A DNA stretch of 64,000 bases from Karstenula rhodostoma CBS 690.94 (taxonomy: Eukaryota; Ascomycota; Dothideomycetes; Pleosporales; Didymosphaeriaceae), in NCBI GenBank assembly GCA_010093485.1, contig MU001512.1, positions 394,842-458,841 on the forward strand. The letters are read 5' to 3'. Made by a program: the position numbers and the translations under genes. The notes below the pieces were generated by a model. That model worked only from the letters and a program-made list of their open reading frames with translations. It had not been told where the DNA came from and did no database searches. This document shows, piece by piece, positions 55,205 through 64,000 of this stretch. Within the stretch, counting starts at the first letter, position 1. Every line of letters starts with the position of its first letter.

Positions 55205-55553
55205 CCACCATCAGCCAGCTGCCATGCAAGCGAGGGGCTTTCCAGACTCCGCTAACCTGCCACCAGTACGGCCCACACTTTACTCTCCAAAATAGGTGCG
55301 TCAACCTCCTCCACGTCCAACCGACCAGCATGGTATGCGAGCAGTCGCGTCTAGGATCAGGGAGCGTGTGGTGAATATTGCGGGTGGCTGAATTGTGCTG
55401 ATTTGGTGCACAGAGCTTGGGCTGGATAGAAAACACCATTGGACTTTTGGCAAGTGGCGGGACAGGAGCGGAGGTTATTGCCAATATGGCAGCGGCGACG
55501 GCTGGTAAGTATCCCGGATTTTTTTTTGTTTTCCCTCGTCACCTTCACCCAGC

Positions 55554-57360
55554 ATGCTCTTGGCGGGCGTTCTATCGTCGATAACGGCCTATCTGACACT
55601 GCCTCTTCGCTACCTAGGCTACGAGTGGAATCGCTCTTCGCCGCTGCGCTCGTCCCCGGACACAGCGTCCCCCATGTACCCCGACCGGCCCATTCGGCCT
55701 CTCCCCAAGCGCCGCCTGCGCGATCGCATGTCGCCCGAGCAGGCAGACACCATCATATTCCCGCCGAATCCCCCGTCGACCGGGCCGTTATTCAACTTCC
55801 CGTACTCGACCGGTGAACGGAGCAGGGCGTTGAACAGGGAGGGCGCGAGCGACCACCACACCTGTCACTGCGGGCACAATCACTCCGAGGTGGAGAGCGA
55901 CGAGGAGGACGAGGGCTTTGCGGACGAGCACGGTCTGCCTCTGCCCTCTTCACCGAGCTACCACTACAGCCGAAATCTGCCCGGCAGACCAGTGACAGGC
56001 GCAGTGAGCGCATACCACAAGCCCGGGTCAACGACGTCTTCGGTTGACGGCTACGAGTCTTTCGAGAACACAAACAACAAGAAAAAGCGGAAAATTCCCA
56101 ACATGGGCGGTGCCAGCACGCACCCCACGAGTCTGTCCGCCGAGATGGCGAGCATGGGCATATCGCATCCCGATGAGCTCGCTGGCTTAGACGGCAGAGA
56201 CGCGTCCACAAACTACTACGCATCCGCACCATCGACACCGCAACATAACAATGCAGGCACAGGCATTTCGGGCGCAGGCAGAGGGCGATTTGGACGCACA
56301 TCATCTGGAAGGTCGGAGCGGCGTGTTTTGCATAACTCGACGAACATCGCCAATGCCAAAGCGAGCAGCAAACGTATGGTTTTCACTTTGGGAAATTGCG
56401 ACGGTTACAGGGTGTCCGTGCGCTGACTATTTATTTCTAGGACCTTCAGATCAACAAGGTATCATCTCAACCGCCATCGCCAACGCACAGGCGACGCCAC
56501 CGCAAGCCGGCAACGAGAACGTGAGCCTGCTGCAGCAGGAGGCCGCCAAACCTAGTGCAAACAAGACACAGTTCACCTTCACTTGCGGCTCCGACTCGGC
56601 GAAGAACATGGTTTGGCCGGGCCAGGAAAATGGTTATCCTCAACCCCCTGGCGCATATCCCACATCGGCAGGAGCACCCCCACCCAGCAGCGGCCCACGC
56701 GCACGACCGCCGGTCCGCCCTGACAATCCCGCGGTGAACAATCAGGGCACGCAGACAAGCCCCAATATGAACGGTCTAGCCCGCCGGTCCAGGCCTCCCG
56801 TCCCAGGTGGAGCGCCGGACCAGCAAGCACCGGCCCCACGAAAGCCTCGCCGAAGCGCCGCGAAGCTGTACGCCTACGCTGCTCGCAAACGTCGAATTGA
56901 ACAAGAGTACCAAAACTTCCACAACCCGCCTGATCCCGCGTGGATCTGCGAGTTCTGCGAGTATGAGGACATCTTCGGCAGACCACCCGTGGCTCTTATA
57001 AGGCAATACGAGATCAAGGATCGGAAAGAACGCCAACGTCTGGCCGAGAAGCGTAGGCTGTTGGAGAAGGCTAGGATGAAGGGTCGCAAGGGCAAAAAGG
57101 CCAATAAGAAGGCGCAGAACAACGCCAACAACGCCCAGAATCATCAGGATCCTCCACCTGGCGACTACGACCGGCGTCCGGAGAACGAGCCGCTGGATGG
57201 TCAAGACGAGGACTATTATGACGATGAGTATGATGATGGTCCAGCCAACACTGCTGTGCAACATCGCCGTTGCGACCACCCTGGTTGTCACCATCATCAC
57301 CACCATGCGCCCGTCATGCCTCCCGGCGATCCACGCGGCAGAGAGGCCACTAGAGCCTAG
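55554..57360 (+). CDS. Uncharacterised basic protein with Cys/His clusters
   Basis: Exons 55554-56373 and 56441-57360 (67-base intron, phase 1) give 579 residues. The start MLLAGVLSSITAYLTLPLRYLGYEW carries one hydrophobic helix, so membrane anchoring or a signal anchor is possible; a GTAAGT...CCCAG pair just upstream (about 55505-55552) looks like a leader intron. Histidine/cysteine groups include HTCHCGHNH (about 102-110), the conserved-looking WICEFCEYEDIFGRPPVALIRQYEIKDR block (about 463) and CDHPGCHHHHHH near the end. A strongly basic coiled stretch with KGRKGKKANKKA follows the CEFCEYE block. I do not recognise the family; metal binding is inferred. Confidence 0.7.
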
Positions 57361-58324
57361 CTTCCGGACAATGCGGGGTGGGCCGCTATTGTTCTTTCGA
57401 TCATGTTTGTTCTTGTACTTTGTCTTTGTCATTCTACCCTGGTCGAGGTTGGACGCCTGTATCTATGGGTCGAACAGCTACTCGTTGAGTCGATCCTCTA
57501 TTTTATTGGCATATCTCTTGCCGAGGGATGCATATATTTCTAGGCTTGACTCCGTTCTACCAAGCATTATGCGAAGGATCGCCTTGGCCTGTCGCTCCCA
57601 GTTTTGATTCCGCCAGGCATGGACCCCCGCCTCGACCGAAATCCCTTCCAGCATTCATCATCCCACTTGTTTCAGCGTCCCAGCATCCCATACACCATCC
57701 CCAGCATTGCACGGAGCCTCATGTCTTGTCTTCCTAATCCGTTCCCACGGTCTAGCGAGCGCGCAACTGAGCGATTTGCTTGATCGTCAACTCTTCCAGC
57801 CTTCGGCATGGAACTACCACCCCACTCAGAATCGACAATTCATTCGACCTCTACCTGGACGGCCCGTCTCTACAGCCGGATCAGCGTCTTGGTCGAGGAC
57901 GTCCTGCTCGAGGACAACCGAATGAGGCCGCAAGGTCTACAACATTGAGAAAGAACTTGAACACACCGTTGGATACATAGTTGCATACAGGAACTGCTAC
58001 TGCGGACTAGTTGTATGTAACGCTTCAAATGTCATAACGTGCGTGAGAGATTGTCGCTTTTATGCGAACTCGTGTGATTTTAATCGCTGTATCATCATTG
58101 TATGTCGAGCCGTGAGGTTCCCTTATTCGTGAGCGGCGAAGCCGTCAACGGGCCAATGAGAGGGCGAGCTGCTCCGGTCCTGGCACCCCTCACTAGCATC
58201 CCCCGCCTACATCATCACGCCATCCAGAAGCTGAATCTCAACACCATAGACCCTCTGAGGCTTTAAGCACTGCTGATTGTTTTGTTGCGCCTACGTCTAC
58301 TATTTTACCCTAGGAACTCATAGC
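57361..58324. other. Intergenic region, no gene recognised
   Basis: About 960 bases between two plus-strand genes. Short plus-strand frames (57197-57607 tail, 57528-57737, 57780-57980) show no motif. It should contain the terminator of the upstream gene and the promoter of the glutathione transferase gene. Confidence 0.45.
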
Positions 58325-59457
58325 ATGGGCGCATCTGAGATTCACGAGTACGGCACAGACGATGGATGGCATGGGAGAATTGAAGTAGGCGGAGAATTTC
58401 CGCCTGAGAAGGATAGATATCATCTCTACATTGGTGAGGCATATTCTCCGACCTTGCCTTCACGTTTGCGCGCTTTAGACCCCTAGCAAGCCTCTTCCAA
58501 GCTTTCTCTAAACAAAGCACCCACCAATCGCCCAGCTGACGTTCCACTCATGCAGGCCTCTTTTGCCCCTTTGCTCACCGCGTGAACCTCGTCCGCCACA
58601 TCAAGCACCTCACTCCCTACATCACCCTCGATGTCGTGCGACCTTACCCCAAAGACGGCGGCGGATGGCGCTTCCCTGCCTCCGATGATGAGTACCCCGG
58701 CGCTACGGTAGACAGTCTCTTCGGCAGCAAATTCTTAAGTGAAGTTTACTTCCGAGACGACAAAAACTACAAGGGGAAGTACAGCGTACCATTGCTCTGG
58801 GACAAGAAAGCGGGCAAGATCGTCAACAACGAGTCAGCAGAGATGCTGCGGTGGCTCCCAACCGCATTCGACAGCCTTCTCGACGACGACAACATCAAGA
58901 AAATAGAACTCTACCCCGAAGCACTGCGAGCCAAAATCGACGAAATAACCCCCTGGGTCCAATCCCACATCAACACCGGCGTCTACAAAGCCGGCTTCGC
59001 CCGCACCCAGTCAGCCTACGAAGCAGGCGTCATCCCGCTCTTCGCCGCGCTCAACAAGATCGAAGCTCTCATCGCCTCCAACGGTGGCCCCTACGTCCTC
59101 GGAAAGCACCTCACCGAGCTCGACCTGCGCCTCTACGCCACCATCATCCGCTTCGACCCCGTGTATGTGCAGCACTTCAAGACCAATCTTGGGACTATAC
59201 GGCATGACTATCCGACGCTGAATAACTGGCACAAGAATCTGTATTGGCATGTTGAAGGGTTTAGGGAGAGCACGGATTTTAGGCATATCAAGGAGAATTA
59301 TACGAAGAGTCATGGGGATGTGAATCCCTTGGCTATCACGCCGTTGGGGCCGTTTCCGGAGGTGGAGGAGGGGTATGAGGATGACTGGGGGAAGGTAGGG
59401 GTGGGGGAGGTGAGGCATCCGGCTGTGTTGGAGGAGAAGCTGCAAGGTGATGTGTAG
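58325..59457 (+). CDS. ECM4: ECM4/omega-type glutathione S-transferase
   Basis: Exons 58325-58433 and 58556-59457 (122-base intron, phase 1) give 336 residues. The second exon opens with GLFCPFAHRVNLVRHIKHL: the family's active-site CPWAHR motif with Phe in place of Trp and the catalytic cysteine kept. It continues with YSVPLLWDKKAGKIVNNESAEMLRWL (glutathione-binding site) and the helical domain ending KENYTKSHGDVNPLAITPLGP. Family knowledge: these proteins act as glutathionyl-hydroquinone reductases or thiol transferases. Cytosolic; no targeting signal seen. Confidence 0.9.
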
Positions 59458-59837
59458 CTGTGTTATGATTTTGACAAAAGAATATATATAAAGATACATG
59501 AGAAGTGCGATATGAATTTTGGGGGCGGTTTACACCCACACGCCATTTGGAATGAGTGAAGATTCTAGGCTCCCAGCAATGGCCACCTGGTTATGGCGCA
59601 GTGACCTGTCAGTGATTGGTCGGGGATGCGAATTGGCTCCAGGGCGAGTTTTTAATCAGCTCCAGGCCAATAAACACTGCAGATGCTTTGCAGCACAGCC
59701 TTGTTACAGTAGCACCTACCTAAGTGAGAAGCTGAGGTTGCCTCTCCTCTCCGACCCCGCAACAAGGCCTTCATCGCCCACAGCTCTTATCCTAATTGTG
59801 CTCCGAACTGGACCTTCACTCGCATTGCCAAGCCGTT
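59458..59837. other. Upstream region of the NACHT gene
   Basis: 380 bases holding the 3' flank of ECM4 and promoter of the NLR-like gene. No named site is recognised. Confidence 0.35.
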
Positions 59838-62800
59838 ATGGATCCCGCGACTGCCTTTGCGCTAGCGGCGAGCATCCTACAGGTCGTGGACTTCTCCAAG
59901 AATCTGTTGTCAACTGGGTATCAGCTGTACCAGGACGGCTCTACGATTTCCAATTCAGACTTCATGCTTGTCGCCGATGATCTCAGTTCATTAAACGACA
60001 AGATTAAAACATTTGCGCGCCCAAACTTGTCAGTATCAGGGCCGCTTGCGATAGAAAACCAGGTAAGTCTTAAGCATTGGTACTAGCAGCTTCTATACAT
60101 TCCTTGTTTTTCCATTAAAAGTGATTTAAATACAGGCACTGGAAAATCTCGCTAGTGAGCTGCAGAAAGTCGCTGATGAGTTGACCCTTACTCTCCACCG
60201 TATCCGCCTGAAAGAGGAAAAGACAGTGTTCAGAAGCTTCAGGCAAGCAATTGTCACCATGTGGAACAAGAAAAAGATCGATGGAACAATACAACGCATG
60301 GATAGTATTCGAGAAGAGGTTCAGTTCCACCTCATCGTTTCAATGGTAGACAAAGTGGACAGGGTTGATGTAAAAGCGGACGCCTCTATACAGTCTCTTG
60401 ACAACGCTACCAAGTCAATCGTCGAGTCTATCTTTCAAGGAAACATAGATCTGTCCGCTATTCTTGCCACTCAGACATCGAAATCTATGGAACGAGAAGA
60501 CGCCAGGGAAGCTGCAGCCGTTGAGAGACACAACGATATTTCAGCCAAAATCGATCAATTAACGCAATATTCAGGTGTGAATCTGGGACATCCAGATAAC
60601 TCCAGAAAACAGCGGGAAAAGGCCGTTCTTCGTCAAATTAAGCACTCTCTGGACTTCCCCAGACAAGAAGACCGGTACGACACCATCAAAACTGCACACA
60701 AGGCGACATTTGAATGGTCATTTCAAGATTCTCACGAAGCACAAGCTCTATGGAACAATTTCAATGTTTGGCTGCACAGCAAGTCAAGCCTCTATTGGAT
60801 GTCTGGCAAGGCGGGGTCGGGAAAATCGACGCTGATGAAGTTTATAGCTCAAGACAACCTATTCAAAGCAGCTATGAAGCTATGGGCTGGTGAATTACCG
60901 CTCATCATCGCTTCGTACTATTTCTGGAATCCAGGAGATACTTTGCAAAAGTCACAAGAGGGTCTTCTCCGCACTGTCTTGCTCAAAGTGCTGGAACAAC
61001 GACCATCGCTGGCGCCTCTGCTCTTCCCCGAACATTACAAGCTAGGAATCAATTGGACGGGTGTTCCAACATTCCATCAGCTTCGTCGTGCATTTGAGAG
61101 GTTGGTGGTGCAAACAGATGGTATGGTGAACATCGTTTTGGTTGTGGATGGCCTAGACGAATTTGAGCCTACTGATGCGTCATACACGGACCTTGCCGAC
61201 ATGTTCATCGCGGCCGCACGATCTCCTAATTTCAAGGTTTTGCTTTCAAGTAGACCTCTATCGGCATTCGAAGCCTCTTTTGCGGACTACCCAAAGCTGC
61301 GTCTCCACGAGTTGACCAAACCGGACATTGAGACCTTTGTCAACGACCGACTGAGACGCCATAGTAGAATCATTGACCTGTCAGAGGACGATGCTGATGG
61401 TGCTGAGGCACTTATATCAGAAATCGTGTCTGCTTCTTCCGGGGTATTCTTTTGGGTCAAGCTCGTGGTAGACTTACTACTTGAAGGTTTCCAAAATTTC
61501 GACACGCTCGAGGATCTGCGTCACAAGCTCAAGACAGTACCGCGCGACCTCGACGATCTGTTCACGCGTATGCTGCGTCATATTCCAGAAGAGTACAAAG
61601 TGCAGTCTTCGAAGATATTTCAGATACTTCGGTGCAATGATGATGCCGATCAGCATCTAGCAGACCGAAATCGGCCCGGCCGATGTGAGATGACTGCATC
61701 AGTGCTGTACTTTGCCGAATTCGAGCTAGAAAAGATATTGAAAGCTGAAATTTCTCCAATCTCTCCAAAGGAGCAGGAAAATTTCATCAAAGAAGTTGAA
61801 GGGAGATTGAGGAGTCGCTGCGCTGGCCTTGTTGAGCTTTCCCGCGATTCTACAGACGACGACAAAAAGCAGAACGACCCCGTTATCGCCTTAATGAAAC
61901 ATAAGTTAGACCCTGTAAGAAAGGATCGCCAAGTACAATATCTTCATCGAAGTGTTGCGGATTGGGCTCAAAAGAAACACATATGGGACGAGATTTCGGC
62001 GCACACAGCATATACGTTCTTCGAGCCCACTGTCTCGATCCTTCAAGCACTGGTCATGAAATTGAAATGTCTGACAGCCAGAAAAGGCTACAGAGATCGA
62101 TTCTTGATTTTGCCGTGGGAACTTGTTAACGCCTGTATGACTTTTGCTAAACAAGCAGAGTACTCGACAGGCCAAGGGCAAGTCGCAATACTGAACGAGC
62201 TCAATCGCGTCATGGAACGCCACGCTGATATGACTCGCAAGATGTACAGACCGTCGGAATACTCACTGCAGCTACCGTGGGGCTGGTCGAGTTGGTGCGA
62301 CTCGGTTCAAGAGTCGTATAAGAGGCCAACGCGCTGGCACGACGATTTTCTTGCCTTCACAATTCGCCATGGGCTGAGCCTCTACGTCCAGAACACAGTT
62401 GAAGCCTACGGTGTCACATTGCCGAACAAGAAAGGGCGACCATATCTCGATTACGCATGCAACCCAGGACTCATTGATGGATTGCAATCCAAAGGTACCC
62501 AACAAGCCATAGTCAAGATTCTCCTTGAGCATGGAGCCGATCCCAATGAAAACTTTGACGGCTCTAGTCCTTGGCATAATTCTCTATGCTATCCACTCGT
62601 TCTGGGTACTCAGGAGGCCTCTAATCCGTGGCTAGACATCATCAAGCTCCTGGTACATCACGGCGCGGATCCAGGAATGCACGTATTCAAGACTCGCGTG
62701 GATAACGAACAAAATAGTCTCATTCATGGAATCATGTTTGACGGTAGTGCCAGCGGAGCTATCCGGCATTATGTCGAAAACGGGGTCTGGACCATCGCTG

Positions 62801-63006
62801 AGCAACGGGCAGAATTGTTGGACTATGCACAGAAACTTGAGAAACTGAGCGCCAGGGCGCAGCAAAGCACAGTCGAAACAGGCAACGCCACGGATGGAGC
62901 AAAATTGCGAGGAGTGCGAGGAAAACGTACAAAAGAGAAAGCAAGCAAAGATAAAAGCGTGAAACGAAGTGTGAGGCGTGCTCTGAGAGATATCCTCAAG
63001 TGGTAG
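59838..63006 (+). CDS. NACHT-domain NLR-like protein with ankyrin-type C-terminus
   Basis: Exons 59838-60062 and 60136-63006 (73-base intron, phase 0) give 1031 residues. The N-terminal ~250 residues begin MDPATAFALAASILQVVDFS, the helical domain typical of fungal NLR-like proteins. The NACHT domain has Walker A GKAGSGKST at 299-307 and Walker B VVDGLDEF at 411-418, followed by the sensor-type LLSSRPLSAFE and a DUF7791-like winged-helix part with WVKLVVDLLLEGF. Two ankyrin-like elements lie near 871 (LLEHGADPNE) and 911 (IKLLVHHGADPG), and the protein ends in a basic KRTKEKASKDKSVKR tail. Family knowledge: such STAND ATPases mediate non-self recognition and programmed cell death in fungi. The ligand is unknown; the repeat region is short for the class. 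Confidence 0.9.
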
Positions 63007-63492
63007 AACTGCGCTACTTTTCTTGATGGACCCGATTGGATTTGGAGGCATGCAGGTATGCATGCGGGTCGTTTTACTACTTCTGGAAAACCTGGACCTT
63101 CTACTAGAAAGAAAACATAGATGGAAGAGTCACCGGACCGCATCTGGTCTTCTCAATTCCTTCGTAACTCTACTCACGACGTCCCCTGGTAGTACCGACA
63201 TGCTCCATTAGCTCCGCCACATTTCCCAGAATATCCTCAAGATGCTCACCGTCGAGTGTCTCCTTGCACACGGCCATCTTCACAGCATGCACAATACTAC
63301 TGCGCATATAATGCCTATTTCGATGCTCGAGATACCTAGGGTGGGGTGAGGCGGAAGGAAGAGAAGGCGTAAAAGCGAGAAGCCAAGTCAAACAAATGGT
63401 AACGGGAGGAAACCCTAGAGATTGAACTGTATACATCACGGAGGATAGTTATATTGATTATTAGAAACACCCATACCACACATCATAACGCC
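63007..63492. other. Convergent intergenic region
   Basis: About 490 bases between the NLR-like gene and the AAA+ gene. A minus-strand frame at 63170-63439 lacks a recognisable motif. Confidence 0.4.
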
Positions 63493-64000
63493 TTAATAAT
63501 TATCGTCGCGACCAGCCTCATTCTGCTTCGTCCACTTCTGCATCTCAAACAAAAGACTATCCTGAAACTTGAACGTGCACTTCGCCATGGTCTTGATATG
63601 CTCCAGAGTAAGCTTGTCGCCTCCCGCGGAGCCCAGACAAGCCGCTGAGAACAGCACATTGCGAACCTGGCGGCCATTGAGCGGTTTGAACCATTCCTTT
63701 GCATCGCTATCTTTCTGGAACCATTCGATGATATTCTCGCGCTGTTCGATGTCGCTCTTGTTCTCGACCCGCATGAGGAAGTCCTCGAAGATGGCGGATT
63801 TGTCCGAGTGGTCTAGCGGCTCGTATTTGATGCCTAGGTTGACACGAGATAGGACGGCGATGTCGAATTGCTTGATGCGGTTTGTGGTCGGTATAAGGAT
63901 GCCTTGGTAGTATTCCAGCACGCGCAAAAGGACAGACACGGTCGCGTTGCGCTGGAGGTCGGAATTTCTGGAGCTGCGGGACTCGAGGAATACGTCGGCT
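63493..64000 (-). CDS. AAA+ ATPase, C-terminal part, cut by the window edge
   Basis: The minus-strand frame is open from the right edge (64000) to a stop at 63493, about 168 residues of the C-terminal end. It shows ADVFLESRSSRN (end of Walker B region), LLRVLEYYQGILIPTTNR (sensor-1 with TTNR), FDIAVLSRVNLGIKYEPLD and a C-terminal lid helix region with LNGRQVRNVLFSAACLG. These are typical of the fungal AAA family of large proteins with a single ATPase domain and an N-terminal non-catalytic part. The start and most of the gene are outside the window; function is unknown. Confidence 0.8.
   Translation of the reverse strand, partial: ADVFLESRSSRNSDLQRNATVSVLLRVLEYYQGILIPTTNRIKQFDIAVLSRVNLGIKYEPLDHSDKSAIFEDFLMRVENKSDIEQRENIIEWFQKDSDAKEWFKPLNGRQVRNVLFSAACLGSAGGDKLTLEHIKTMAKCTFKFQDSLLFEMQKWTKQNEAGRDDNY

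Overview
The window looks like chromosomal DNA of a filamentous ascomycete (Pezizomycotina; Dothideomycetes is a guess from gene style, not shown). The genes are eukaryotic, mostly split by short introns of about 45-180 bp with GTRNGT-type donors, CTAAC/CTGAC branch sites and CAG/TAG ends. Several families are fungus-specific: NACHT-type NLR, 2EXR/F-box-like protein, PIR-type wall protein, caleosin, Zn2Cys6 regulator. All exon joins were inferred by eye from splice sites and reading-frame agreement.

Layout. 0.9-6.2 kb holds housekeeping genes: a mitoribosomal protein (mS45/Bot1), the ER-targeting protein SND2 and the APC/C subunit CDC27. 6.2-8.3 kb is a gene-free, G-rich, microsatellite-laden stretch. 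8.3-22.6 kb is accessory in character: a small unknown protein, a CorA-like membrane protein, a large protein-kinase/von Willebrand A fusion, a 5'-truncated SUR7-like gene, a frameshifted nucleotidyltransferase-like gene beside a second gene of nucleotidyltransferase-like type, a small alpha/beta-barrel-like protein and a 2EXR-like protein. 23-34 kb has a Q/P-rich prion-like protein, a PIR-like wall protein, a regulator that joins an NLR-type N-terminus to C2H2 and Zn2Cys6 fingers, and a caleosin followed by a degenerate minisatellite.

35-43.3 kb returns to metabolism: Cu/Zn superoxide dismutase, transaldolase, a short-chain dehydrogenase, a lysophosphatidate acyltransferase and a multi-pass membrane protein. 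43.3-48.2 kb is a decayed segment with a broken single-pass membrane-protein gene and an AT-rich island. 48.2-54.0 kb is housekeeping again: WBP1 (oligosaccharyltransferase), complex I subunit NUO9.5, a BTB protein and TIM17. 55.5-64 kb contains an unknown basic protein, an ECM4-type glutathione transferase, a NACHT/ankyrin NLR-like protein and the 3' end of an AAA+ ATPase running off the window.

The most unusual items are the kinase-vWA fusion (11972-15286) and the zinc-finger regulator with an NLR-like N-terminus (28099-31587), which shares its N-terminal style with the NACHT protein at 59838-63006. No RNA genes, CRISPR arrays or intact transposons were recognised.
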